A stretch of DNA of 64,000 nt from MWAR01 sp035388825 (GCA_035388825.1 DAOOQQ010000004.1:83659-147658); one strand, 5' to 3'; shown: positions 1 to 9,463, counted from the stretch's first letter. Notes: generated by a model from the letters alone, not told the origin. Numbers and translations are program-made.

Positions 1-94
1 GGCCGGCGGTTGTCATACGGGCCGCCGCCGTTGCCGTCAGGTTCAGCAGGTGGCATTGGAGACGCTGTGAATACGTGGGCTGGTCGGGATTCAT
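1..94 (-). CDS. Possible 5' part of a gene running off the window
   Basis: An open minus-strand frame begins with ATG at 94, two bases after the restored stop of the giant repeat gene (TAA at 98-96), and stays open to the window edge (31 codons). A second ATG in another frame at 56 is also open. No convincing ribosome binding site is visible and the short translation shows no recognisable motif. It could be the next gene of the operon or chance; only the neighbouring sequence can tell. Confidence 0.2.
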   Translation of the reverse strand, partial: MNPDQPTYSQRLQCHLLNLTATAAARMTTAG

Positions 95-3000
95 ATTACC
101 ATTCGTAGTGATATTCTTCGCCGTCGATGCTCAGATCCCGGCTTGGGGCGATGATCTTCTTGTTCGGGGCGAACACGGTGGGACGCGTCTGGCCTTCCAG
201 GACGGGTTTCTCGAGCTGCACCCCATCGAACCAGACCGAATACGAGGCCGTCGTCGGCGACTGGTTTTGCAGGACGATCCAGGTCGTGCTCGAGACCGTA
301 TCGGTGAACGTGTAATCGTAGGTCGCGTAGATGCGATACCACGTGAAGGGGACGTCGTAGGGGGGGGGTAGGGAACTTCGGGTGACGGGCCACCTTGGAC
401 TCCAGGATGCCGGCTTCCACGAGACTGCCGAACGGGGTCAGCACGCCGTTCTTGTCGATCATCGCCCCGTCGTAGCCGGCCTTGTTTCCGGCCTCATCGG
501 CCTGGAAAAAGCCGATCGCGGCCGTTCCCGTGCCGGGACAGACCCAGGCCGAAAGGATGAACCGGTTGTTCGGGGCCGTCGCGGCGAACGTCGACGTGGC
601 GACCTCCTGATACGTGCTTCCCGACCCGACGTTGGGGCCGGTGGCGGGAGTGCTAGGGGGATTCACCGTTATCGACAGGAGCACCGAATCGCTCGCTTCC
701 GGTGAGCCGGGGTAGTAGGCCGGGGCGTACAGGAACTGGGAGCCGGTGTAGATGCCGGCCGGTTGTGCCGCATCGATCGGGCCGATCGTGACGGTTGCGA
801 TGCCATACTGGCCGGGGGACAAGGTGGTGGGAGCTATCCCCGAGATGGAGAGCAGGGAAGAAGACAGCGGGTTTCCACCGCTCACGAGGTCGGAAGTCGT
901 CCAGGCAAACGCGGAGAACGTCGCATTGCCGGCATTGTAGACGAGAACCTCGACCTTGGTCGACGGATCGCCTGCCGTGATCGATCCCGCGGCGATGGTT
1001 GCTGGCACGATCTGAAGTCGGGGATACGCGTCGACCGTCACTTCCACTCGGATACTGGCTGAGGCTTCGAATCCATCGAGGAAGCCATTGAGATTTTCAT
1101 CCTCGAAGGCTGTCTGCGTGGCGATATACGTACCGGGCGGCTGGATGGAGGGGATGTTCAAGGTAAGGGTACATGCCTTGCTAGAATTCGGACTGATCGT
1201 GAAGGGGGTGGGCAGGAAGGAGAGAGACGATGTCGGAAGAATCGCCCCGCCGGCGGAAACGAGGGAAAGGATGGACCAGCGACCCTTCGATATGCCGATC
1301 GAGGTGAGATTATAGACGTTGAAGGGAAGCGTCCAGGAGCCGGGCGCTTTTGTGCCGAACAGGATCGGGGTGTCGGCGCCGATTTTCTTTTCGCCGACGG
1401 TCAATTTCACCGTGAAGGTTGCCAGGGCTTCGCCGGCATCCCATGAGCCGTTGCCGTTTCCATCGGCATATATTGCCTGGTATCCTTGATAAGGCATCGC
1501 GGTCTGGCCCGGAGGAACGGATACGCTGAGCGTGGCGAGACAACTGCCGGAACCGTCCGACAGAAAGGTTGGAGGCGTCGTGATGGTGAACATCGGTGCC
1601 GGGATGGGGGATGGCCCTGGGGCGACGGGGGGAATGACCGCGGGCAACGCACGGAGGGTAATGCCCGTCAGGTCGACGTTGCCGACGTTTCGGATCTCGA
1701 TGCTGCCCGTTCCGGCTTGCCCGGCTGCGATGAAAAACAGATCCAGGGGGTTCTGCATGACGGCGATCTTCTTCGTTGCGGCAACCTGAACGCGGAGTTC
1801 ACACGTGTCGGAGGCCTCGAAAAGATCGATGGCATTGTTGGCGTTTTCGTCGTTCCACAGTTTCAACTGCCCCGTATACAATCCGCTGGGAAGATTTGCC
1901 GGGATCGTCACGCGCCAACTTCCCGTCTTGTTCTGCGTCGGGTTGATGAAGCTGAAAACGATCGGATTGAGAGTGATGGCCGAGGTGGCGATCGCATGTC
2001 CGCTGCCGTCGTCCAGATTCCTGGTCAGGGTCGCGACGGGCCGGGCGAGAACCAGGATGCCGTTGTTGTTCACGGTGAATTCGACCGGTGACGTCGTCGT
2101 GTAGGGTTCTGCATAGGGAATTTGAGAAATCAGATCGACAATATTCAAGGATTTTGCGCCGATCTTGCAATAAATGGTGAATTTATCCTGTGGATCCGTG
2201 GGGTCCTTGCCGTTGACAGGGGTATCATCGAACAACCAGCCATACTGGCCGAAATAATCCCCGTCTGTTTTCGGATTCGGAATGGTGAACGAGAGCGTGG
2301 CCGTGAATGTTTCTCCCGGTGTCGCCGTGAAAAAGGATGTCGGGGTGATGTCGTAGGCCGATGAAAGGATCGAGTCGCTGGGGGAAAGCAAATCCGTTTT
2401 CGTCCAGGTGAGGGATGTCAGATCGACGCTTCCGACGTTGCGACACAGGAACGTGGAGGTGCCTGGTTCTCCGGGAATGCGGCCGCCCAGGCTGACGGTG
2501 GAGTTGATGACGTCGAGGGCCTGATAGGGATTCACCGTGACCTGGACGGGGGTGTCGGCGGTGGCTTCCGTCGGGTCTCCGACATACGTGCCGTCCCCGT
2601 CGAGATCCTCGAACAGACGCAGGGTGCCGACATACACACCGGCTGGGCTGCCGGCGGCCACATACAGGGACATCGTCGCATTGACGGTGGCCCCCGGGAG
2701 GATGACCGACGGCAGCTCTGGAATCAGATTCTCCCCGGGAATCGTGCCGAGAGGGACACGAACGAGATCCAGAGGGAATATTTTCAGCCGGGTGAGGCTC
2801 AATGAGCCGGTGTTTTGAATGGTGAAAGGGACGTTCGAAATGGTATACGTCGGCGTGCCGTTGCCCATGTCGAGCGGGTTCGTGGGGATCGTCAAACTCT
2901 GGTTGCCGATACTGAAACGAAGCTGGACCGTGTCATGCGGCTCTCCGGGGGTGAACGTCCCGCTGTCGTCGTTGTCCTCGAACAACGTATATGTTGCAAT

Positions 3001-6000
3001 GTATATTCCGCTGGGGGCTGCTGGATCGATCAGGGCCGAAATGCTGGCGATCAGGATGCCGTCGGTGGCGAGCGTGCCTGGTACCGACGGGGTGAACGAA
3101 ATCGTCGCCGTAAGGGTTGCCGGGGTTGCCTCGAATTTGAGCTTTTCGAGCTTCACGTTCCCGCCGTTGAAGGCGGAAAACGTCTTCGTGGCGATCTGAG
3201 AACCCGCAGGGGCGTTTCCCATGTCGATCAGGGACTCGTTCAGGATCACCAATTCGGTTTCTCCGATCACGACCGTCACGGCGAACTCGTCGAAGGGCTC
3301 GGCGACGTCTCGGGCACCGTTGGCGGGAGCGAAGTCGTCCCAGACGTTCAAGACACCCGTATAGGTGCCGGACGCCTGATTGAAGGGCACGGTCAGCGTC
3401 AAGGAGGCCAGACGATAGCTCGAGGGAGAGACGGAAAAGCCGTTATCGGGGCTGAACCCGATATTGGCCCGATTGATGGAGTTGGTGGTGCAGTAGAGAT
3501 GAACCGGTTGCCAGCACACATTCGTCAGACCGACATTGCCGATATTGTCGAGGCGGGTATTGCCGATTCCCTTCGTTTGATTGCAGAACATCGTTCCGAA
3601 ATCGATCGTCGCCGAGGCAAGGGCGAGGGCTCGCCTGGTGATGACGATCGAGTTCGACAGAATGGTAAGAGTCCCCGTCGCTTCTCCCGTATTCATGTCG
3701 AATCCCGATGCAGAGCTGGTCATGCTGAAACTGCCGACCGTTCCCGTATCGTCTGCCGCAAGGAAATGCCAGGTGAAGGTCAGGGGAGTCGATGGGGTGA
3801 CCATCCCCGAGATCGGATCGGGGCCATCGGTGAAGATCGTGTCGCCCGTACTCGGAGCCGTTTTGGCTGGAAGCGTAGGAGTTGTCGTCGCGATCGTCGA
3901 GCCGGCCGTGACCGGATTCGAAACGACAAGCTGGGCCGTGAGGGTGGCGCCCACTTCGACCGGATCGGGTGAAAGTGTCAAGGTTCCCGTAAGACGGCCT
4001 TGATGAAACAGGTCGAAATACAGTCGACCGACAGGGGAGGTACCGCTTTTTGCGCCGCCACCGGTGACCAGCCACAGCTCGACCCGCCATGAACCGACGA
4101 TATCCGTCGTCGTCAGATAATCGAATGTTCTATATTGACCGCTATCCTGTGTGGCCGATTGCGCCCGTTCGTTGCCGGCAGGGTCATAGATGAAGATGCG
4201 CATCTTGGTGCCGGAAACCGCGCCGAGATCGAACCGGGCATAGACCCGCTGCCCAAGGGTGTAGCCATACTGCTCGGGAGAATACGAGGGACTTGGGGAG
4301 AGCACGCCCGTGTAATCGAGGACGTCCCAGGTGCCGGGGGTGCCGCCGGTGGCCGAAAGACGCGAGGACGGATCGTTCGCGTCGAATGCCGCAAGAGATC
4401 CCGTGATCGTGTTCGTTCCAGGGGCCGCGGCCGGATCGACCGAGACGAGGAACGTCAGGGTCGCCGCGGTGTTCCCCGGGAGGAGATACGGCAGCGAGGG
4501 CGTCGTGAGCAGATGGGAATGACCGGCAAGAGTGTGGGAAAGCGATGCCGCGTCGATATACGCGCCGGCCTGACCGGAGTTCCGTATGCCGACGTCCACC
4601 AACAGATCCGTTTGCCCGGGGGAGACGGACACGTAATTCTCTTTCACCGCAAGAACGGTCAGGACGGGGGGCGTTTGAATCGTGCAGACGTTGCTCGTCT
4701 GTGTCGCCGCAATGATGCGGGGGGTCGAGGTGGCGTTCGCATCGAATCCGAACCCAGAGGAGAGAAGCTGGAACTGGCCGGTCGTCAGAGCCTGGAACCG
4801 GTAGGTGTACGTGACCGTGCCAGTGGGGCTTATGTCTTGTCGGAGGGGGGCCGGTCCCGTTTGATACGTTGCCGTGCCGGTGTTGCCGGCGGCGATCGTC
4901 GCCGTGGCCGGCTCGGCATCCTGGACGAAGGCGCCACCGACATTGGAGATACTCACGGTGGCTATGAACGTCGAGTTCAGACTCACCGTCGTCGGAAGGG
5001 ACAGAGAGAGAGTCAGGCTGGCGGGGGCGACGACTTCGAAGGTATTTTCGCACAGCGGGACGGTGTCGAAAACGCGGGTGCCGACGACACGCCAGATACC
5101 GAGCGGAGAAGTTGGCGTCAGTTCGAACTCCCCTTCGATCGCACCGGTCTCGTCGGTTTGAACCGCCGGATCACTGTATGCAACCTGAACTCCGGATGGG
5201 TTATACCAGCGCAGACGATGTTCCTTCAGAGGAGCCAGATTTTCGGCTTTCGAGAATACCGTGTAGTAGCCCTGGTTGAAGCTGCGCATCTTGATCAATC
5301 GTGCGGCATCTTTGTACGTGTTCACGAATCCGGCGACGATCGTCCATTGGCCGGGAACCAGGGCGCCGTCAAAATTGCTCGTCGGAACCTGGAGATTGAT
5401 GTCCCGATAACCGATATGGGCGTCGATTTTTGCCGTTCCGGTCGCCGAGGTGGGATCGACCTCGAGGAGATACCGGACCGTCGATGCCTGAGCCGCATAG
5501 ATGGTCAGTGGATAAGGGGTCTGGGGTTGGATGTTCAGATACGTTCCAAGATCGAACTGGAGGTCCGTGCTGTCCCAGAGACCGGCGGCGTTTTTATCGC
5601 CCATGTTCTCGACCGTCACGTCGATGGGAACCTCCGTCTGACCTAGAAAAACGGTCGATGGCGTGACGACACTCAAAACCCGGAGGGAAGCGGGTGCCCG
5701 AATGAGCCAGGATGTCGGGAGCGTGGCTCCGGCATCCCCAATGCTCCGGCCGCTGATAGCGTTCGTCCCGGAGGCCGTCGCGTCGATCGTGTCGATGTCG
5801 CAGATGCTGTCATCGAGGACGTCGACAATGAACTCCGCGATGAGGCTGCCGCCTCCGGGGATGATGGTCCCGAGGGCGGGAGACTGGCGTGACCAGGAGT
5901 AATGGCCGACGGCGGGGAGTTTGAATGTCAGACTGGCCCCGCCGAACGAGGCGGGGGAGAAGCCGGTATTGGTCAGATACACCTTCACGGACAAGCCGGA

Positions 6001-7008
6001 CTGACCGCGCGTGACCGTGGTTTGGGAGGCTTCGACCTTCGTGATCTCGAGGCGTGCCCGCTTGAACACGGCAAGAGGGGATTTCGGCGACTCCTGGCCG
6101 GCGGTATCATAGTCGGTGATACAGTAATAGACTTCGTCCTCGGAAGGGTTTTCCGACCAGGAGGTCGTCGTGCGCGACGTGCTCGAGGCGAGAATCCACC
6201 CCGAATCCCAGGGGCCGAGCGGCGTCGTGCTCCGATACATACGATAGGCATGGGTGGCGATGGCGAGCTGAGGAGCCGATGATGGGTTGGTGCTGGCGGG
6301 CCAGTCGAGAAACACCTGACCGGAGGGGATTTCGGTGGCTGTAAGGCCGGACGGCGACAGATTCGCCGTGACGCGATCGATCCAAGAGGAAAGCTGAGTA
6401 CCCGGCGAGTTGTTTCCGGCCTTGTTCGCCCCGAACTTCCAGCGGAACTGCAGACGATAGGAATCACCGGGTGAAAGGGTTTGCCGCCACGTCGCCGTTC
6501 TCGACCAACCGGTGTCGACGGTGCTCGTGGTTGAACCGAGATGGGCGGCATCGAGAAAACTCGTTCCGCAGAGGTTGTTGGTGCTGACGAGATAGAGGCC
6601 CCCCGTCACCTGCAACTCCCAGTAGGCAAACGATGTGAAATATGCTTGTTCCCGGTGCGATGCGGCGATGGTGATATTGGCCTCGGAGGCAAGAGGCGGC
6701 GTCAGGGGGAGCGTCTGAGCCATGTTCGCGTACGCGTAAGCGGAAATCGAGGGGTTCCCGTCTTTCTTGCGCTGTCCAAAAACCTTGAATGAACCGCCGG
6801 TATCGCCCGTGCTGCCATCGTACGCTTGCGCGAAATCCGCCGTCGATGAAAAATCCCCGTATGTTTCTTCCGTGATCACCCAGTCGTTCGCAGTCGAGGT
6901 GAAACTGGCGTTGCTCATCTGTTCGAGAGCATGGGCGGAGGAGAGCCCGATCAGCAGAGGGAAAACGGCGATCAGGGACAGAATCCGGACGAGCTGACGG
7001 CACTTCAT
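91..7008 (-). CDS. Giant secreted repeat protein (CBM-like, FN3, CARDB-like and about 8 tandem 125-residue repeats); frameshifted near C-terminus
   Basis: About 2305 residues. The ATG at 7008 begins a clear signal peptide (MKCRQLVRILSLIAVFPLLI, then a cleavage-like SAHA), so the protein is exported. Residues about 30-215 look like a carbohydrate-binding-type beta sandwich, 216-320 a fibronectin III domain, and 320-1100 several CARDB/Ig-like modules. From about 1120 to 2120 there are roughly eight tandem units of about 125 residues. Most carry an acidic, Asn/Gly-rich loop (DENLNGFLDGFEA, DGNGNGSWDAGEA, DENANNAIDLFEA) resembling EF-hand/dockerin calcium loops. The reading frame shifts at a run of nine G on the plus strand (360-368). 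Removing one base restores a sensible end with TWYRIYATYDYTFTD and SVWFDGVQLEKP, typical of CBM-like folds, stopping at 96. Probably a surface or matrix protein; its ligand is unknown. Confidence 0.8.
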   Translation of the reverse strand: MKCRQLVRILSLIAVFPLLIGLSSAHALEQMSNASFTSTANDWVITEETYGDFSSTADFAQAYDGSTGDTGGSFKVFGQRKKDGNPSISAYAYANMAQTLPLTPPLASEANITIAASHREQAYFTSFAYWELQVTGGLYLVSTNNLCGTSFLDAAHLGSTTSTVDTGWSRTATWRQTLSPGDSYRLQFRWKFGANKAGNNSPGTQLSSWIDRVTANLSPSGLTATEIPSGQVFLDWPASTNPSSAPQLAIATHAYRMYRSTTPLGPWDSGWILASSTSRTTTSWSENPSEDEVYYCITDYDTAGQESPKSPLAVFKRARLEITKVEASQTTVTRGQSGLSVKVYLTNTGFSPASFGGASLTFKLPAVGHYSWSRQSPALGTIIPGGGSLIAEFIVDVLDDSICDIDTIDATASGTNAISGRSIGDAGATLPTSWLIRAPASLRVLSVVTPSTVFLGQTEVPIDVTVENMGDKNAAGLWDSTDLQFDLGTYLNIQPQTPYPLTIYAAQASTVRYLLEVDPTSATGTAKIDAHIGYRDINLQVPTSNFDGALVPGQWTIVAGFVNTYKDAARLIKMRSFNQGYYTVFSKAENLAPLKEHRLRWYNPSGVQVAYSDPAVQTDETGAIEGEFELTPTSPLGIWRVVGTRVFDTVPLCENTFEVVAPASLTLSLSLPTTVSLNSTFIATVSISNVGGAFVQDAEPATATIAAGNTGTATYQTGPAPLRQDISPTGTVTYTYRFQALTTGQFQLLSSGFGFDANATSTPRIIAATQTSNVCTIQTPPVLTVLAVKENYVSVSPGQTDLLVDVGIRNSGQAGAYIDAASLSHTLAGHSHLLTTPSLPYLLPGNTAATLTFLVSVDPAAAPGTNTITGSLAAFDANDPSSRLSATGGTPGTWDVLDYTGVLSPSPSYSPEQYGYTLGQRVYARFDLGAVSGTKMRIFIYDPAGNERAQSATQDSGQYRTFDYLTTTDIVGSWRVELWLVTGGGAKSGTSPVGRLYFDLFHQGRLTGTLTLSPDPVEVGATLTAQLVVSNPVTAGSTIATTTPTLPAKTAPSTGDTIFTDGPDPISGMVTPSTPLTFTWHFLAADDTGTVGSFSMTSSASGFDMNTGEATGTLTILSNSIVITRRALALASATIDFGTMFCNQTKGIGNTRLDNIGNVGLTNVCWQPVHLYCTTNSINRANIGFSPDNGFSVSPSSYRLASLTLTVPFNQASGTYTGVLNVWDDFAPANGARDVAEPFDEFAVTVVIGETELVILNESLIDMGNAPAGSQIATKTFSAFNGGNVKLEKLKFEATPATLTATISFTPSVPGTLATDGILIASISALIDPAAPSGIYIATYTLFEDNDDSGTFTPGEPHDTVQLRFSIGNQSLTIPTNPLDMGNGTPTYTISNVPFTIQNTGSLSLTRLKIFPLDLVRVPLGTIPGENLIPELPSVILPGATVNATMSLYVAAGSPAGVYVGTLRLFEDLDGDGTYVGDPTEATADTPVQVTVNPYQALDVINSTVSLGGRIPGEPGTSTFLCRNVGSVDLTSLTWTKTDLLSPSDSILSSAYDITPTSFFTATPGETFTATLSFTIPNPKTDGDYFGQYGWLFDDTPVNGKDPTDPQDKFTIYCKIGAKSLNIVDLISQIPYAEPYTTTSPVEFTVNNNGILVLARPVATLTRNLDDGSGHAIATSAITLNPIVFSFINPTQNKTGSWRVTIPANLPSGLYTGQLKLWNDENANNAIDLFEASDTCELRVQVAATKKIAVMQNPLDLFFIAAGQAGTGSIEIRNVGNVDLTGITLRALPAVIPPVAPGPSPIPAPMFTITTPPTFLSDGSGSCLATLSVSVPPGQTAMPYQGYQAIYADGNGNGSWDAGEALATFTVKLTVGEKKIGADTPILFGTKAPGSWTLPFNVYNLTSIGISKGRWSILSLVSAGGAILPTSSLSFLPTPFTISPNSSKACTLTLNIPSIQPPGTYIATQTAFEDENLNGFLDGFEASASIRVEVTVDAYPRLQIVPATIAAGSITAGDPSTKVEVLVYNAGNATFSAFAWTTSDLVSGGNPLSSSLLSISGIAPTTLSPGQYGIATVTIGPIDAAQPAGIYTGSQFLYAPAYYPGSPEASDSVLLSITVNPPSTPATGPNVGSGSTYQEVATSTFAATAPNNRFILSAWVCPGTGTAAIGFFQADEAGNKAGYDGAMIDKNGVLTPFGSLVEAGILESKVARHPKFPTPPLRRPLHVVSHLRDLRLHVHRYGLEHDLDRPAKPVADDGLVFGLVRWGAARETRPGRPDASHRVRPEQEDHRPKPGSEHRRRRISLRMVI
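360..368 (+). repeat. Nine-G homopolymer at the frameshift of the giant repeat gene
   Basis: The plus strand has nine consecutive G (C9 in the coding strand). With nine bases the downstream frame is basic and low-complexity and ends at 91. With eight, it becomes a well-formed beta-sandwich sequence ending at 96. This fits an assembly or sequencing indel, or a slippage-prone phase-variable tract. Confidence 0.8.
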
Positions 7009-7057
7009 TTCGGTGCTCCTCTCTCTCCAGGGCAATGCCGATCGGGGAATGCGTGGA

Positions 7058-7591
7058 TCACCGGTCGATGCGGACCGAGCGACCGGAAAGACCGAGGGTG
7101 ATGCCAAGTTTGTTTTCCCCAGGGAAATCGTCGATCTCGGTCGTGCCCAGATAGAACCAGTCGCGGGTGAGCGTCGTCTGGGCCTCGATCTGCCAGGAGG
7201 CGATCGTTCCCGCCGTGTCCGTGACCTCGAAGCTGGTGTTCTCGGCGATGTTGTCGGCAGCCTTCCAATACACGTCGCCGGTGCCGGTGCCCCACCGATG
7301 GCCCGGAACATGCCGATCCATCTGTGTCGGGTCATTCAGGTAGTTGAGCTGTGCCAGACTCGACAGTTCGTTTGCGATGGCGTTCTTGTTCGACAGGTCG
7401 GGGTTATACGTGGCGGACGCAGCCGCGCGCATGGCGAATGCCTGGCGGATCTGACCCAGAGCCATTTTCAGCTGAACATTCTTCTGCCGCTGCTCCTGGA
7501 TCTCGATGCCGGGAATCAGCCGCATGGCCACGATTCCGCCGATCATCAGCGCAACCAGCAGCATCAGGATCACGGTTCCCTGTCGCTTCAT
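7058..7591 (-). CDS. Prepilin-like / pseudopilin protein
   Basis: 177 residues. A short basic N-terminus (MKRQG) is followed by a hydrophobic helix (TVILMLLVALMIGGIVAM) and an amphipathic Gln-rich helix (EIQEQRQKNVQLKMALGQIR). This is the layout of type II secretion/type IV pilus minor pilins, although the usual Glu at mature position 5 is absent. The C-terminal part is small and beta-rich (SWQIEAQTTLTRDWFYLGTT). The ATG at 7591 has a GAGAGGGG ribosome site, so the longer frame upstream is not used. It lies 49 bases before the giant repeat gene and shares its promoter, suggesting a role in its export or surface assembly. Confidence 0.7.
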   Translation of the reverse strand: MKRQGTVILMLLVALMIGGIVAMRLIPGIEIQEQRQKNVQLKMALGQIRQAFAMRAAASATYNPDLSNKNAIANELSSLAQLNYLNDPTQMDRHVPGHRWGTGTGDVYWKAADNIAENTSFEVTDTAGTIASWQIEAQTTLTRDWFYLGTTEIDDFPGENKLGITLGLSGRSVRIDR

Positions 7592-7614
7592 GACGGTCCC
7601 CTCTCTCTTTGGAC

Positions 7615-7644
7615 AATATAGACCGGGGTGTTTGTTTCTGTCAT
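7615..7644 (-). promoter_or_regulatory. Sigma-70-like promoter for the prepilin-like / giant repeat gene pair
   Basis: On the minus strand, ATGACA (7644-7639) and TATATT (7620-7615) are separated by 18 bases. Each hexamer matches the consensus at five of six positions. It lies 23 bases upstream of the ATG at 7591. Confidence 0.55.
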
Positions 7645-7668
7645 CAGGCAAAAATTGATCGCGGAACC

Positions 7669-8268
7669 TCAGGATTTTCTCCCGCGAATCAGTTCCAGAT
7701 AGATGACTCGTCCCTGCCACCCGAGAAACAGCCCCAGCATGACGATCAGAAGATACTTCCAGAAAGGGATCGGATCGTTGTCGTCCGCCAGGTGAAGGAT
7801 GGCCCGGTGGCGATGAGCCTGAGCCAGATCGCCGGCGGCCTCTGCCCGGGAAAGATACTGGAGCCGAACGTCTTCATCGGTGGGAAATCTTCGGAGCCAG
7901 TCCTCGAGAAGAGGCTTCGCAAGCTCATAGGGCATGGAGGCTGTCCGACGCAGCAGGAACCTGGACGAGAGAATGTCACTCGGATTGCGCAACGTCGGGG
8001 GCGGCTGTGTGAGCCAGGCGGGCATGGCGAGGGTGGAATCGATGGAATGGGCCTGATTCCAGAGACGTTTCGCCTCTGGAAGATTTCCGGCCAGATGCGC
8101 CGCTTGTGCCCGTTGGAGCAGATTCCGGACGCGAGCCGCGCGAACCGCCTCCGGCATTTCCGACCGAAGCCCCTGCGGACCGCTCTGCAGGGCAGCGGAA
8201 ACCGGAATGAACGTCGCCAGGGCCGTATATACAATAACAATATATATAATAATAAATACTATTTTCAT
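7669..8268 (-). CDS. Membrane-anchored TPR-like protein
   Basis: 199 residues. The N-terminus is an AT-rich, strongly hydrophobic segment (MKIVFIIIYIVIVYTALATF), a signal anchor or signal peptide. A central helical region (RVRNLLQRAQAAHLAGNLPEAKRLWNQA and LLEDWLRRFPTDEDVRLQYL) has TPR-like periodicity. A second membrane helix (WKYLLIVMLGLFLGW) lies near the C-terminus, followed by a short basic tail. The central domain is probably periplasmic between two membrane anchors. The ATG has an AAGGG site six bases upstream. No named family was recognised; it precedes the prepilin-like gene by 77 bases. Confidence 0.65.
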   Translation of the reverse strand: MKIVFIIIYIVIVYTALATFIPVSAALQSGPQGLRSEMPEAVRAARVRNLLQRAQAAHLAGNLPEAKRLWNQAHSIDSTLAMPAWLTQPPPTLRNPSDILSSRFLLRRTASMPYELAKPLLEDWLRRFPTDEDVRLQYLSRAEAAGDLAQAHRHRAILHLADDNDPIPFWKYLLIVMLGLFLGWQGRVIYLELIRGRKS

Positions 8269-8336
8269 GAGACCCTTTGCTTTGCCAGGAGCATGTCCCC
8301 CTGCCGACCCGGAAAGCTGATTTCCTCTCTGACAAA

Positions 8337-8365
8337 ATTGTACCTTTTCGGAGGGGGGAAGTCCA
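8337..8365 (-). promoter_or_regulatory. Candidate promoter for the membrane TPR-like gene
   Basis: Minus-strand TGGACT (8365-8360), 17-base spacer, TACAAT (8342-8337). The -10 matches at five of six positions and the -35 at four. The predicted leader is about 60 bases. Confidence 0.4.
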
Positions 8366-8389
8366 GAACCGTCATGGAGGAGGCCCGTA

Positions 8390-9463
8390 TCACTCGCTGT
8401 CCTGTCCGGCCGAAGGCGACGACGGGGGAAGGAGCGGGAGGGGTTGCCATTGACGGGCTTCGGGACTCGGAAGTCCGGAATCCGGCGGGGTGGGGCCGAA
8501 GCCGGGTTGCGGTTCGACCGGGCCGACCGAGACGAAATCCGGGATCGGCGGCGACAGCAGGGGCTGGATCTGACGGGGCCAGGGCATGATCTCGAGATGA
8601 TCGGTGCGGTCGATGATGAAACACTGGTTCAGATACACGATCTTGGCCAGCATCTGATGGAACGGCACCTGCCGGAACGAGGCGTAAACCGGAAAATGCA
8701 GGTCCTTCGGAAACTGCATGGGCGTTTCGCCCCCGAGGGCGATCTGGCGCAGCACCATCTGGATGTCATCCCCGCGCGAAAGCAGCGTTCCGGGCTTCTT
8801 CAGACCCTGGAACCGGATCGACAGCTCCTCGGGATTCCGGCTCCGGATCCGCTCCAGGATCTCGGTCCACCGTTCCCCGGCCGCCTCGTACGGAAGCACC
8901 AGCAGCACCGGCCCCGTGAGCGCGAACCGGTGGTGACGCGGCATCACCTTCCCCAGCATCTTTTCGAGGGTCATGGCATGGGCAAACGGCACGACTCCGC
9001 CACCCGACTGGAAATGCATGACCACGTGATACCCGAACCCGGCTGTCAGCAGCTCGAGAGCCTCCCACAACCCGATCGGCAGGCCCGTGAACGACCAGCC
9101 GTGATGAAACGGCGGCTGGCTCGGCATCGGGATCCGCATCTCGACGAAGGTGCGGCTCGATGACCGCCGGAACAGCACGCTTTCCTGGCGCACATCATCG
9201 ACCTGCCACTCCCCGTCGATCCGCGTGCCGGCAACCGCATGGAACCGCTCCCGGCCATGGCGGATCCAGGCCCGGGCACCGGAGGGCCCGTGCAGGATCG
9301 CCTCGACGACGGGCTCGCCCGGCTCGGGACGCCGATACTCCGGCCCCGTATGGCCCTCCGAGGGCGACGCGCCGGCCAGCCAGGCGAACAGGACGAGCAG
9401 CAGGAACAGCCCCCCGGCAAGTTGTCGCCCCGGTCGAGCCATCCGCCCGCGAGATCCCCGCAT
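8390..9463 (-). CDS. Secreted hypothetical protein with STN-like (secretin/TonB short N-terminal) segments
   Basis: 357 residues from the ATG at 9463, which shares one base with the asd stop (TGATG), indicating translational coupling. A basic start and hydrophobic stretch (GGLFLLLVLFAWLAGASP) form a signal peptide. Two segments (LWEALELLTAGFGYHVVMHF and HFPVYASFRQVPFHQMLAKIVYLNQCFIIDRTDHLEI) resemble the beta-alpha-beta STN fold of secretins and TonB receptors, but no secretin barrel follows. The C-terminus is Pro/Ser-rich and disordered. It may be a periplasmic adaptor of an export machine. The STN assignment is inferred from pattern only. Confidence 0.6.
   Translation of the reverse strand: MRGSRGRMARPGRQLAGGLFLLLVLFAWLAGASPSEGHTGPEYRRPEPGEPVVEAILHGPSGARAWIRHGRERFHAVAGTRIDGEWQVDDVRQESVLFRRSSSRTFVEMRIPMPSQPPFHHGWSFTGLPIGLWEALELLTAGFGYHVVMHFQSGGGVVPFAHAMTLEKMLGKVMPRHHRFALTGPVLLVLPYEAAGERWTEILERIRSRNPEELSIRFQGLKKPGTLLSRGDDIQMVLRQIALGGETPMQFPKDLHFPVYASFRQVPFHQMLAKIVYLNQCFIIDRTDHLEIMPWPRQIQPLLSPPIPDFVSVGPVEPQPGFGPTPPDSGLPSPEARQWQPLPLLPPSSPSAGQDSE

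Noticed and set aside
2815..5646. Plus-strand frames of 385 and 503 codons inside the giant repeat gene
   Set aside because: The minus-strand protein is a coherent secreted repeat protein; these frames lack any family pattern.
7009..7335. Upstream in-frame extension of the giant repeat gene
   Set aside because: It overlaps the prepilin-like gene and is Arg-rich noise; the signal peptide begins at 7008.
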